NCBI GenBank assembly: GCA_958295785.1 | Contig: OY282377.1 | Span: 1,936,394-2,000,393, forward strand | Direction: 5' to 3' | Origin: an uncultured Latescibacterota bacterium | Lineage (GTDB): Bacteria; Latescibacterota; UBA2968 | Length of the DNA stretch: 64,000 bases | Shown here: piece by piece, positions 43,976-54,951 of the stretch | Layout: each line of letters begins with the position of its first letter | Numbering within the stretch: the first letter of the stretch is position 1 | Made by a program: the position numbers and the translations under genes | The notes under the pieces: model-generated | The model's database searches: none | The model's input: only the letters and a program-made list of their open reading frames with translations | Told to the model about the DNA's origin: nothing

Positions 43976-45010
43976 TCAATAGATGCGTTTGATGATGTGA
44001 TAGCCCGCCGCGGTTTTGACCGGGCCGCCGACCTGACCGGGTTCGATCTCTTTCACCGCTTGCTCAAATTCGGGCAAGAGCGCACCGGGCAAAAAGGCGC
44101 CGAGGTCGCCCCCGTTTCGGCCCGATGCGGGATCGATGGAATAGAGCCGCGCCAGCGTTTCAAATTTGGCGCCCGAGGCGAGTTGCGCGAGCAGTTGACG
44201 GGCATCCGATTCGGTTTTGGTGAGAATGTGATGGGCGCGCATTTCCCCGGCTTCGCGCGCGCTTTGGGCCTCTTTGAGGCGCGTTTTGGATTCCCGGAGA
44301 TTTTCTTTTGCGAGTAGGTGATCGGGTCGTAGCCGAATGGCGGTTTGAAAGTGTCGGATGGCGGCTTCGATTTCGCCCAATTCGAGGTACGCACTGCCCA
44401 TGTTGTTGTACGCATCGGCAAAATTGGGCTTGTACCGGATGGCCTTCTCATACTGCGGGAGGGCGTCCCGATACCGCCCTTCAAACGTGTAGAGCAGGCC
44501 CAAGTTGTGGTGAACATCGGCGTAATCGGGTTTGAGCTCGAGGGCTTGTCGGTAACTGATTTCGGCTTCTGTGTGGTTGCCGGCCATGGTATGCGCCGCG
44601 CCCAAGTTGTTGTGAATTTCGTGGTTTTCCGGATCGTATTGAACGGCGCGTTGGTACGCGGCAACCGCGCTGTCGAGTTGGCTCTCAGCGAGATATGCCA
44701 CGCCCAAGTTGAAGTGGGCTTCGGCAAAATCGGGTTTGACGGCAATGGCTTTTCGATAGTGCGCGATGGCGTTGGCATATTGGCCTTTTTCCACGTAGAG
44801 ATACCCCAGATTGTTGCGGGCGTCAAAAGCATCGGGGCTGAGGGCGAGAATGGCTTTGTATTCTTCGATAGCCGAGTCGATTTTGCCCTCGTGGCGATAT
44901 TTTTCGGCCCGTTCAAAGTGGATGCGGACCTGGCGTTCGGTGCAGCCCAAGATCAGGATGCACACGAGCAAATAGCAGATGCGTGGGATCGGGATTATCA
45001 TTCGCGCCAT
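43976..45010 (-). CDS. TPR lipoprotein with C-terminal parvulin domain
   Basis: A 344-aa lipoprotein: the signal MARMIIPIPRICYLLVCILILGC carries the lipobox ILGC at Cys23. About seven canonical TPR units follow (residues 30-245, e.g. DAFDARNNLGYLYVEKGQYANAIAHYRKAI). A parvulin-type prolyl isomerase segment ends the protein (about 257-344: AHHILTKTESDA, RNGGDLGAFLPG, GYHIIKRIY). The combination suggests a periplasmic or outer-membrane folding or assembly factor for proteins such as the neighbouring barrel and GWxTD proteins. An ATG three codons later is an alternative start. Confidence 0.85.
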   Translation of the reverse strand: MARMIIPIPRICYLLVCILILGCTERQVRIHFERAEKYRHEGKIDSAIEEYKAILALSPDAFDARNNLGYLYVEKGQYANAIAHYRKAIAVKPDFAEAHFNLGVAYLAESQLDSAVAAYQRAVQYDPENHEIHNNLGAAHTMAGNHTEAEISYRQALELKPDYADVHHNLGLLYTFEGRYRDALPQYEKAIRYKPNFADAYNNMGSAYLELGEIEAAIRHFQTAIRLRPDHLLAKENLRESKTRLKEAQSAREAGEMRAHHILTKTESDARQLLAQLASGAKFETLARLYSIDPASGRNGGDLGAFLPGALLPEFEQAVKEIEPGQVGGPVKTAAGYHIIKRIY

Positions 45011-45223
45011 AGCGTCACCACTCACAAAATGCCAATTTCGCGCAGAACGCGCAATGAGACAGGCGTTTTCACACACTCCAAAAAAATAGCGCGTTTTTGC
45101 TTTTTGGACAACTCAAAATAAGCGTAGAGCGCAGGGATTGCCTTTCCGCTTCCCTTTCCCGTCTTCCGTCTCACCTTCGGACGGGTGGATGTGCGGGGAC
45201 TAACCACTGACCACTGACGATTT

Positions 45224-47743
45224 ATGAAACTCCATTTTTTAGGCGGTGCCGACGAGGTCGGCGCATCGTGTACGTTAATCGAAATCGAGGGCCGTCGCAT
45301 TCTGGTGGATGCGGGCATTCGGATGGGTGCGGCGCACGGGTCGCAGTTGCCCAATTTTTCGGTCTTGGACGACGTGGGCATGCCCGAAGCCGTGCTGGTG
45401 ACACACGCGCATACCGATCACACGGGTGCATTGCCCGTATTGGCGCGCAATTTGTCCGCCGGTGTGAAAGTGTATGCCACGCCTGCGACAAAGGCCATTA
45501 CACAGGTGTTGTTGTCCGATGCGGTGAAATTGATGGCACAGCGCGGGGAACGAGACGGCGAGTTGCCCCTCTATCCGCCCGAAGCGATTGATATGGCATT
45601 GGGGCGCTTGGAGGACGCGCCGTGGTTGACCACCGTGCCGATTTGCGATGGTGCGTTGACCGCCACATGGATTCCGGCCGGGCATATCTTGGGCGCGGCA
45701 ATGATCTATATTGAGGGCGTGCGCGAGCGCATTTTGATGACGGGCGATGTGTCCGTTGCCCATCAACTGACCATTCCGGGCATGGTCGTGCCGCAGTGTC
45801 GGCCCGATGTGATGGTGATGGAATCGACTTATGGCAACCGCCAGCACGCGGATCGCAGCCAGCAAGAGACCGCGCTTGCACTGCGCGTGGCCGAAGTGAT
45901 TGAATCGGGTGGCAAAGTGTTGATCCCCGCCTTTGCCGTGGGGCGTTCCCAAGAGGTCATTTTGATTTTGGCGCGGGCCATGCGGCGCAAGCAGATTCCC
46001 GAGTTTCCCGTGTTTGTCGATGGCATGGTGCGGTCGGTCAATGCGGTGTATTCGGCGTTTGGCGATGATCTTTCGCCGCCGGTGCGCCGCAGGGTAAAAC
46101 GCGGTGAGGAGATTTTTTATTCCAAGGCAATAGGCGCGGTGGCTTCGCCTGCTGATCGGCGGCGCGTTTTGTCCGGGCCACCGTGTTGTATTGTGGCGTC
46201 TTCGGGCATGTTGGTCGGCGGCGCGTCGAGTTATTACGCCGAGGGTTTGGCGGGCGATGCGGCGAATCTGATCGCCATTACGGGGTATCAAGATGAGGAA
46301 TCGCCCGGGCGCGCGCTGTTGAATTTGATGCGGGCAAAAGCGCAGGATGAGCGCGTCCTCACCCTCAATGGACAGCGCGTGCGCGTGGCGTGCAAGGTGG
46401 AACCCTATTCGCTTTCGGCGCACGCAGATGGGGGCGAATTGACGGGCCTGGTGCAAAGCCTGAAACCGCGTACCTGCTTTCTCGTACACGGCGATGCAGA
46501 GGCGCGACGGGAATTGTCGCAATCGGTTGATGTTTATGTGCGAGATGGCGTGCAACTGCCTGAAAATGGCGGCGCGTATGCTGTGGAGATTTTGCGGTCA
46601 AAGCGACAACGCGGTTATGGCCGGCGCGTTTCCCGAGCCGGCATTGCGGGCGACAGACCCCTGAATGAAGATACGCTTGCTGACGTGCATGCCTATTGCA
46701 TAGAAACCGGGGCCAAGGGGCCATTTCGCATACAGGAACTGACCGAGATGTGGTTCGGCACGGAACTGACCACGCCGGCAGAGGTGGAGGCCTTTCGGTT
46801 GTTGTTGGCGTATTCGCGGGAATTTTTTGACCCCGACCATCATCGCCCGTATTTGTTCCGCCCCAAAGAGACGCCGAGTGCAACGCATGGGCCGATGGAG
46901 ATGAACGAAGCACGCGCGCATATTATGTCGGCTTTTCCGCCCGAGGCCGGGTTGTTTAAGTGCGGCGCGTATATGGATGTCGGCGCGTATGAACTGGCCT
47001 TTCACTTTCCGGATGTGGTTCGAGAACAGTATGGCGAAACATTTGCCAAGGTGGAGCGAGAAACCGGCTGGTCGATCAGGGTGCGGGAAACGCCGCATCA
47101 GGAGCGGCTCTTTGAAGAAGCACAAGCCGCAGTGCCCAAAGGCGCGACGGTGTTGAAAGCCCCGGCACTGCGCTTGGATCAAAAAGCGGTGATATTAACC
47201 GTTGCCCTCTCGAAAAATCTGGCCGATGATTGGACGCGGATCAGCCGCGACGCAGCAACGTGCTTTAAGGCCAAAACGGGGTTTGACTTGATATGGAGTG
47301 GATTGGGAGATGCAAAAACAGAAGATCAAACCCCGAAGCCGGATGACGCATGGGAGATCAACAAAGCCTACGCCGAGATTCGAAAGGCATTTTGGGACCA
47401 ACCCCACACGCCGTTGAAGATGGGACTTCGGGGCGATTCGCACATTGAGGCGGCGTTTATTTCGCCCGCGGTGGGCAATCGCTATCGCGCATTGCTCGAC
47501 CGAGTGGGCGAGAAGATCGGCTGGGAGATTCGGGTGCGCCCCTCGGCCAATCAAGCTCTCATTGCCCGAGAAGCACGCGCAATCACCCCGCAAAAATGCG
47601 TCGTGCGCGGCGGCCCGAAATTTTATACAATTGAAAATCGCGTGGTGGTGCCCGTGGTGACTGCGCCCGAAGATGCGGACATTCGCGCAGCAGCATTTGA
47701 AGAAAACACGGGCTTTGCCATCACTTGGGAAGATAAGAAGTGA
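45224..47743 (+). CDS. Beta-CASP metallo-beta-lactamase protein with duplicated C-terminal tail
   Basis: An 839-aa protein. The N-terminal 460 residues are an RNase J/CPSF-like MBL-beta-CASP enzyme: HAHTDH (His61, His63, Asp65, His66), GHILGA, MTGDVS, the motif A-like ESTYGN, GKVLIPAFAVGRSQE, SSGM, SAHADGGEL and the final FLVHGD histidine. Such proteins cut RNA, or sometimes DNA. A C-terminal part of about 380 residues is not normal for the family; it includes a tandem pair of modules (about 590-705 and 740-839) sharing GWxIRVRxxxxQ and TGFxIxW. The start follows a heptamer repeat with no strong SD. The stop TGA overlaps the first base of MITE-like copy 2. Confidence 0.85.
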   Translation: MKLHFLGGADEVGASCTLIEIEGRRILVDAGIRMGAAHGSQLPNFSVLDDVGMPEAVLVTHAHTDHTGALPVLARNLSAGVKVYATPATKAITQVLLSDAVKLMAQRGERDGELPLYPPEAIDMALGRLEDAPWLTTVPICDGALTATWIPAGHILGAAMIYIEGVRERILMTGDVSVAHQLTIPGMVVPQCRPDVMVMESTYGNRQHADRSQQETALALRVAEVIESGGKVLIPAFAVGRSQEVILILARAMRRKQIPEFPVFVDGMVRSVNAVYSAFGDDLSPPVRRRVKRGEEIFYSKAIGAVASPADRRRVLSGPPCCIVASSGMLVGGASSYYAEGLAGDAANLIAITGYQDEESPGRALLNLMRAKAQDERVLTLNGQRVRVACKVEPYSLSAHADGGELTGLVQSLKPRTCFLVHGDAEARRELSQSVDVYVRDGVQLPENGGAYAVEILRSKRQRGYGRRVSRAGIAGDRPLNEDTLADVHAYCIETGAKGPFRIQELTEMWFGTELTTPAEVEAFRLLLAYSREFFDPDHHRPYLFRPKETPSATHGPMEMNEARAHIMSAFPPEAGLFKCGAYMDVGAYELAFHFPDVVREQYGETFAKVERETGWSIRVRETPHQERLFEEAQAAVPKGATVLKAPALRLDQKAVILTVALSKNLADDWTRISRDAATCFKAKTGFDLIWSGLGDAKTEDQTPKPDDAWEINKAYAEIRKAFWDQPHTPLKMGLRGDSHIEAAFISPAVGNRYRALLDRVGEKIGWEIRVRPSANQALIAREARAITPQKCVVRGGPKFYTIENRVVVPVVTAPEDADIRAAAFEENTGFAITWEDKK

Positions 47744-48117
47744 TATTAAATTGATTTTCTATTGGCCTGATGCGATATGCGACCCGCAAATGATTCCCTT
47801 ACCGTTCCGCAGTCATTCAGAGAAGCCATGGCAACAAGGCCATCCCAAAAGACCATCAGACAAAGCCATCGCGCACAGCGCGCAAGGCCGTCTCGCAACC
47901 CACCTCCATATTGCAACCCACTTGGCAGGCCAGCGCATGTCGTGCTCCTACAAAAGCGATTTGCGCTGTGCCAGCCTCTCGGCGCATGAGAGCGGCATTT
48001 TTGAACTGCTAAGGCAGTTGTACCCCGCTCGCCGACTTTTTTTTGCTGTTAAAAAAAAGTCGGTCGCCGCACGCCGTAGGCACAGGCGTAGCCAACGCAT
48101 CAAAGGCAACCCACAAG
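47741..48117 (+). mobile_element. MITE-like dispersed element, copy 2
   Basis: The homologue of 4-397 in inverted orientation. The left end TGATATTAAATTG (47741-47753) matches the TIR TAATACCAAATTG at 9 of 13 positions. The right TIR is missing after CCCACAAG at 48117. Identical blocks include CAGTCATTCAGAGAAGCCAT and CGCACGCCGTAGGCACAGGC. It carries the covarying hairpin at 48032-48063 and AACTGC/GCAGTT near 48013-48029. It encodes no gene. The left end supplies the stop codon of the upstream MBL gene. Confidence 0.75.
48032..48063 (+). other. Covarying T-tract hairpin (copy 2)
   Basis: CCGAC plus T8 (48032-48044) pairs perfectly with A8 plus GTCGG (48051-48063). Flanks GCTCG and TCGCCGC are the same as in copy 1, while the stem base has changed coherently. 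Confidence 0.7.
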
Positions 48118-48241
48118 GAGGCAGAACCAAACGCTTGAGACAAGCAAGGCATGATCTCTACGGAACGTCTGTTCCTCATTTCTCATTCCTCCCTTCAAAA
48201 AACGATCACGGATTAAACGGATGGCGCAGATGAAAGCCAAT

Positions 48242-48271
48242 CGTAGGGGCGCGGCCCCATGCCCGCCCGCA
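48242..48271 (+). repeat. GTAGGGGC-family repeat
   Basis: GTAGGGGCGCGGCCCCATG plus CCCGCCCGC, just before the ribosome-binding site of the reductase gene. The remainder of 48118-48286 has no recognisable feature. Confidence 0.7.
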
Positions 48272-48286
48272 GAAAGGAACAATAAA

Positions 48287-49420
48287 ATGAGTACATATCC
48301 AAGTCCATTTGCGCGTCCAATGCCGGGCGTGCGTATTGTGGAAGGCACGCCGGCGATTTCGAGGCCGAGCAAAGAAGAGGTCGAAGCGTTTCCAGCAGAG
48401 GCCGTGAAATTGCTGAATCGCAATCGCAACGCGCAGCAAGCTGTCGCAACGCGGTATGATGTGAAATGGGCAAAAGGGCGGCATTTTGTAATTGCCGGCG
48501 GAACCGGATTGGGCATTGGTTGTGCGGTGGCAACCGCTACGATGGGGCTTATTGCAGAGCGCGGAAGTGTGACCGTGATCGCCCGGGATTTGTCAAAGTC
48601 CTTGGGCTATGCGACGGGCAAAGAGATGGAGAATTGGGCAAAAGATGCCGGCATTGGCGACCGGTTTTGCTGGCTCAACGGTGGGATGGGGCTTGAAGGA
48701 AAGGCGTTGCACGCGATTGTGGATGCGCTGCAAGGGACGGAGGCCCAAGATGTCATTTATATCAACGCGGTTGCAGCCGCCAGTTCCGGATTGCTGCCCG
48801 ATCAGCCGCCCGTGTTTGTAAAAGATGTCGATGCAGAGGGTTTGTTCCAATGGCAATTGACGCCCTTGCCCGACCGCGCGATTGAAGCGACCCGATTTGT
48901 GATGGGCGATATGGCCGTGCAATTTACAGACGCGCTGATGGATTCGGGGATTTCCGTGGCGGTGACGGCGTTTTGCGATTGGCGCGGCAGTTTGGACAAA
49001 CCGAGCCGCGATCCAAAGGCCGTTGAATACGGGCGCCAGGGCGCGTACTCCACGAGTTTGTACTTGCCCAAAGACGCGCTTCAAGCGGCGACCTCGGCGG
49101 CTTATGGCACAGATCGAAAAGTGGTGGATGTGTTTTTTCCCGTGATGCGTACGCGCGCGTTGCCATTTATCCCGGGCGGCACGACAATGTCTTATGTGTA
49201 TGACAAACTCATGGAAAGAGCGGGTATTCGGCGCGTGGATGTGCCCGAGTTGGGCTTGGGCATGTTGGATGCGATTGGCAAAACACTGGGGAACGACGAC
49301 TTCAACCCCTTTCCGAGATTGGACGCGCACGAAATGCCGCTGGACATGTGGTTCTATGAGGTCGTCAAGCAATTAAACACAGACGAAGCGAGTCCGTTTT
49401 ACTACAAAGGATGGTTTTAG
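48287..49420 (+). CDS. NAD(P)-dependent reductase, FabV/trans-2-enoyl-CoA reductase-like
   Basis: A 377-aa protein with an N-terminal extension and a Rossmann start FVIAGGTGLGIGCAVATATMG (about residues 67-88). From memory, block order follows FabV/TER enoyl reductases: VIYINAVAA, then VMGDMAVQFTDALMDSG, a Tyr/Lys-bearing stretch EYGRQGAYSTSLYLPKDAL, and VMRTRALPFIPGGTTMSYVYDKLMERAG. However, the FabV Tyr-x8-Lys spacing is not exact here and the C-terminal half is shorter than usual, so the assignment is to the fold family, not to the reaction. AAAGGA precedes the ATG. A sulfatase gene follows after 37 bases, likely cotranscribed. Confidence 0.6.
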   Translation: MSTYPSPFARPMPGVRIVEGTPAISRPSKEEVEAFPAEAVKLLNRNRNAQQAVATRYDVKWAKGRHFVIAGGTGLGIGCAVATATMGLIAERGSVTVIARDLSKSLGYATGKEMENWAKDAGIGDRFCWLNGGMGLEGKALHAIVDALQGTEAQDVIYINAVAAASSGLLPDQPPVFVKDVDAEGLFQWQLTPLPDRAIEATRFVMGDMAVQFTDALMDSGISVAVTAFCDWRGSLDKPSRDPKAVEYGRQGAYSTSLYLPKDALQAATSAAYGTDRKVVDVFFPVMRTRALPFIPGGTTMSYVYDKLMERAGIRRVDVPELGLGMLDAIGKTLGNDDFNPFPRLDAHEMPLDMWFYEVVKQLNTDEASPFYYKGWF

Positions 49421-49457
49421 CAGATGGGGAAAAGCATCCGCAACACAGGAGATCTTC

Positions 49458-50702
49458 ATGGCTTCCGATAAACCAAATATCATTCTGATTCTGGCCGATG
49501 ATTTGGGCTATGAATGCCTGGGCTGTTATGGGGGCGAATCGTATCAAACGCCCGTGCTCGACGGTTTGGCCCAAGGGGGAATGCGGTTTGACCATGCATA
49601 CGCCCTGCCGCTGTGTACGCCCACGCGCTTGCAGTTGATGACGGGCAAATACAATTTTCGCAACTGGCGCGCGTTTGGCGTGATGGATCCCCACGAGCGA
49701 ACCTTTGGGCATCTGATGAAAGCGGCCGGCTATCAAACGTGCATTTCGGGCAAATGGCAAATGTACAGTTACAATCCGCCAGATTTTGAACCCGAGTGGC
49801 GCGGGAAAGGCCAGCGACCCGAAGCGTCGGGGTTTGACGAATATTGTCTTTGGCACACCGAACACACCGAGGACAAAGGGTCGCGCTATGCGGATCCGGT
49901 GATCCAACAAAATGGGGAATACTTGACGGATACAGCGGGCGAGTACGGGCCTGATATTTTTGCGGCCTATATTTGCGATTTTATCGAACGGCACAAGGGC
50001 GATCCGTTTTTTGTCTATTACCCCATGGCACTGACCCACGGCCCGTTTGAACCCACGCCCCACAGCGCGATTTGGTCTAAAAATCGGCGCGATAGCGGCG
50101 TGAAATATTTTGCAGATATGGTCGCGTACACGGATGTGGTGACCGGGCGCATTGTCGATAAGTTGGACGAACTCGGTTTGCGAGAGAATACATTGCTCCT
50201 GTTTTTGGGCGATAATGGATCGCCGCGTCAGGTCACTTCTGTCATCAATGGCCGCGCGTTCCAAGGGGGCAAGGGGCTTTCGACCGATGCGGGCACGCGG
50301 GTGCCCCTCATTGCCAGTTGGCCGGGCGCGATCCCCCCGGGTGCTGTGTGTGGCGATTTGATCGATTGCAGCGACTTTTTGCCCACGATGATGGCACTGT
50401 CCGGCGCGTCTTTGCCCGAAGACGATGTGTTTGATGGCGTGTCGTTTTTGCCGCAGTTAAAGGGCGAGGCAGGCGCGCCGCGCGAGTGGATTTTTGCCCA
50501 CCACGATCCGCTTCCCGGATGGGGCAAAGAGGGCTATTACTTGCAACGCTGGGCGCAGGATAGGCGCTGGAAACTCTACGACACGGGCGACCTGTACGAC
50601 GTGGTGGCAGACGAATTGGAAGAACACCCCATCGCCGATAGCAGTGCAGAAGCCGAGGCCGCGCGCCAAAAATTACAGGACGTGCTGAATCGCATGCACT
50701 AA
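49458..50702 (+). CDS. Sulfatase
   Basis: A 414-aa formylglycine sulfatase. DKPNIILILADDLGYE carries the metal pair Asp14-Asp15; C-T-P-T-R has Cys53, Pro55 and Arg57; LFLGDNGSP and GGKGLSTDAGTRVP are standard later motifs. There is no signal peptide. It follows the FabV-like reductase by 37 bases. Of the three sulfatases in the window this is the shortest and the most like the arylsulfatase A/choline-sulfatase neighbourhood; the substrate is unknown. Confidence 0.88.
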   Translation: MASDKPNIILILADDLGYECLGCYGGESYQTPVLDGLAQGGMRFDHAYALPLCTPTRLQLMTGKYNFRNWRAFGVMDPHERTFGHLMKAAGYQTCISGKWQMYSYNPPDFEPEWRGKGQRPEASGFDEYCLWHTEHTEDKGSRYADPVIQQNGEYLTDTAGEYGPDIFAAYICDFIERHKGDPFFVYYPMALTHGPFEPTPHSAIWSKNRRDSGVKYFADMVAYTDVVTGRIVDKLDELGLRENTLLLFLGDNGSPRQVTSVINGRAFQGGKGLSTDAGTRVPLIASWPGAIPPGAVCGDLIDCSDFLPTMMALSGASLPEDDVFDGVSFLPQLKGEAGAPREWIFAHHDPLPGWGKEGYYLQRWAQDRRWKLYDTGDLYDVVADELEEHPIADSSAEAEAARQKLQDVLNRMH

Positions 50703-50784
50703 CCCGTATCAACGAGTGCCCCAGGGCCGGTGATCAGCTATCAGCCCCTGCTACCCCATTCCCCCGTGCGGGCGCAACCCCATC

Positions 50785-50815
50785 TTCGGGCGAGCACAGG
50801 GGCATCGCCCCTACA
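50785..50815 (-). repeat. GTAGGGGC-family repeat
   Basis: A reverse copy reading GTAGGGGCGATGCCCCTGTG on the minus strand, followed by CTCGCCCGAA. It lies in the convergent gap after the sulfatase. Confidence 0.75.
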
Positions 50816-50821
50816 CACTTT

Positions 50822-51883
50822 CTAAAATTTTTGTGCGACGAATATATCGGCGCGGCGGCCGAGTACAGCGATATTTTTCAGGTGTTCGATTGTCGTGAGA
50901 TCGGTTGGGGCCAGCGCGGTTTTGAGCGCGTTCCATTCGCTGGTGAGAATCGCAACCAAGCCGTTGGGGCGCAATACGCGGTCAATTTCCGCGAGGGCGG
51001 ATCGATAGAGCGCGTGGAGTTCAGAAGGCGATCCCATCTGGCGGCCCCAGGGCGGGTTCGTGGCAATTTTATCCACAGACCAATCCGGCAAGGGCAAGCG
51101 GCGTGCATCCCAGTGAAAAATCTCGCGCGGTTTGTGCCGGTCGCCGAAATTTTCGCGCGCGTCCGCAACGGCTTGTTCGTCGATGTCGCCGCCGCGAATC
51201 AGGGCATAGCGGCCCGCGAGTGCGCGTTCAATGGCGATGGTGCCCGCGCCGCACATGGGGTCGAGGAAAATGTCTTGGTCTTCTGGGTGGGTGAGCAAGG
51301 CGAGTGCCCGCGCGATGGTGGGGCGCAAAGACCCGGGGCGGTTGGCACTTTTGTACGTGCGGTGGCGCGTGGTGTGGTCGGTCAGGCGCAAGCCCAGGCG
51401 AATGTGCGCGCCGGTTTGTTGCAACCAAAATTCCAAATTGGCATTGTCCGGCACGAGCCGCCATTTGGGAAAGCGGCGGCGGATGGCGCGTTCAAGGGCG
51501 TTCTGCATCTGGCTGCGGCGGTACGATTGCCACGGTTGCATGGCGGCTTGAACGATGACGCGGTATTTTGTGCGTCTTTTGGGCAGGCCGTTGAATCGTT
51601 TGTGGAGGTTGAGGGCCGAGTTCAGTTCGGGCATTTCGTCCAGCGCGTTGAGATCGTCGCGATCTCCGCTGAGTGGGATGTCGGCGAGCCAATAAAAGAT
51701 GTCTTCCACCGTGCCGAGTTGGCGCAATGGTAGAGGATCGCCGCGCCAGTTGAATTGCACGAGGTCGTAATCCCGCACGCGGCTCGTCCGGATGTTGGAC
51801 AGGCGGTTGCCAAAATAAAATCGCAGTTCCCGCGTGGTGATCTGCCCAATGCCTTTGAAGGAGGTGGTGTATAGCGTTGTCAT
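50822..51883 (-). CDS. THUMP-type RNA methyltransferase (RlmL/Trm14-like)
   Basis: A 353-aa SAM-dependent methyltransferase. The N-terminal region opens YTTSFKGIGQITTRELRFYF, like ferredoxin-like/THUMP domains. The UPF0020 catalytic domain follows: FLDPMCGAGTIAIERAL (SAM motif), GGDIDEQAVADARENF, and the target-base motif TNPPWGRQMG. This family methylates the exocyclic nitrogen of guanine in tRNA or 23S rRNA. The gene starts six bases after bioD, probably as the third gene of that operon. Confidence 0.85.
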   Translation of the reverse strand: MTTLYTTSFKGIGQITTRELRFYFGNRLSNIRTSRVRDYDLVQFNWRGDPLPLRQLGTVEDIFYWLADIPLSGDRDDLNALDEMPELNSALNLHKRFNGLPKRRTKYRVIVQAAMQPWQSYRRSQMQNALERAIRRRFPKWRLVPDNANLEFWLQQTGAHIRLGLRLTDHTTRHRTYKSANRPGSLRPTIARALALLTHPEDQDIFLDPMCGAGTIAIERALAGRYALIRGGDIDEQAVADARENFGDRHKPREIFHWDARRLPLPDWSVDKIATNPPWGRQMGSPSELHALYRSALAEIDRVLRPNGLVAILTSEWNALKTALAPTDLTTIEHLKNIAVLGRRADIFVAQKF

Positions 51884-51889
51884 GGTATT

Positions 51890-53946
<2,057 letters not shown>

Positions 53947-53951
53947 GGTTG

Positions 53952-53964
53952 TAATACCAAATTG
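53952..53964 (+). repeat. Solitary MITE-end sequence
   Basis: TAATACCAAATTG, identical to the reverse complement of the right terminal repeat of the element at 4-397. The element body is absent here. It sits six bases before the bioA start codon (minus strand). Confidence 0.6.
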
Positions 53965-53976
53965 ATTTTTTTATCC

Positions 53977-54951
53977 CTACTCACTGCGAACCACTGCTCG
54001 GGCAACGCGGGGACGGCGCAGTTTCCAGATCATGCCATCGTAAATAAAGTGCATAAAAGACGTGCCGTAAGTGAAAACGAGAAAGGCCATAAGGGAAAGC
54101 GATTTGAGGCCGAACAACGCGCCGCTGACCACGACGATAAAGCCCGCGGTGTAGAGAACAATGCGATTGCCCGCGCGCGTTAGGATGGGCGATGCAAAGG
54201 CGTCTTGTTTTGCTTTGTTGCGAACCGTGAGCGCGACCAAGGCGATGTATTCTGCGGCGTGGCTAAAGCTGGTGGCGATGAACAAGGCGTCTGTGGACAG
54301 GATGGGGACAACGCCATACATGAAGGCGACAGAAGCCAAAAAGAGGAGTTTGGGAGGGTTGATTTGCGGGCCTCGCCATTCGCAGATCAGCCACGCGATA
54401 GTCGCGCCGATAGCCGCTGCATAGATCGCCTGCGACGCGATGGGGGGAAGCGGCGTGCCGATGAGCGTGTGCAGATAATGCATGACGCGGCCTTCGACAT
54501 CGGCCTGAAACGCGAACATATACCCAAAGCCCGCTATGCCCCAGAGATAGGACGTCCACGCGTCGAGGTGTTTGTTGCCCCATTGCCCCTTGCCGGAATA
54601 AATACGCAGGATGCCGTATTTTTGGCGCACGAAGTGAAAGTAATTGAAGAGATACCAGAAGGCGAACATTTCGGGTTCGTCAATGCGAAAGTAATAACAC
54701 AGGGCGACGAACCCGATGCACAGCACTGGGGTAACGACGTAGATCAAGCGCCGCCGTTCAAATTCAATGCGGTCGAGATAGACCAGGGGAAAGGTGAAAT
54801 AGCGGTGGGCAACAAATGACGTCACCGCAATGAGGCGGAAGGTTTCGCTGTGTTGGGGAAACAGAGAAGGGGCGGCAAATAACGCCAGCCATCCGAGGGA
54901 AATGCAGGACAAATCGACGGATGGAGAAATGATCCAATGAGATTTTTTCAT
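53977..54951 (-). CDS. Multi-pass membrane protein, unknown function
   Basis: A 324-aa protein with about eight hydrophobic helices and no soluble domain. Possibly informative charged or aromatic stretches are FVAHRYFTFPLVYLDR, YLFNYFHFVRQKYG and ATSFSHAAEYIALV, with scattered histidines near helix ends that could bind metal. I do not recognise the family with confidence. The start ATG (54951) overlaps the formamidase stop as ATGA, so the two are translationally coupled and may act together, for instance in handling the released product. Confidence 0.7.
   Translation of the reverse strand: MKKSHWIISPSVDLSCISLGWLALFAAPSLFPQHSETFRLIAVTSFVAHRYFTFPLVYLDRIEFERRRLIYVVTPVLCIGFVALCYYFRIDEPEMFAFWYLFNYFHFVRQKYGILRIYSGKGQWGNKHLDAWTSYLWGIAGFGYMFAFQADVEGRVMHYLHTLIGTPLPPIASQAIYAAAIGATIAWLICEWRGPQINPPKLLFLASVAFMYGVVPILSTDALFIATSFSHAAEYIALVALTVRNKAKQDAFASPILTRAGNRIVLYTAGFIVVVSGALFGLKSLSLMAFLVFTYGTSFMHFIYDGMIWKLRRPRVARAVVRSE

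Noticed and set aside
45022-45200. Minus-strand frame ending FELSKKQKRAIFLECVKTP
   Set aside because: It could be the tail of a small gene, but its upstream part crosses the heptamer repeat and the next gene; there is no start or known family.
45275-46555. Minus-strand frame opposite the beta-CASP gene
   Set aside because: Histidine-rich composition comes from the complement of metal-binding codons; no start signal or family.
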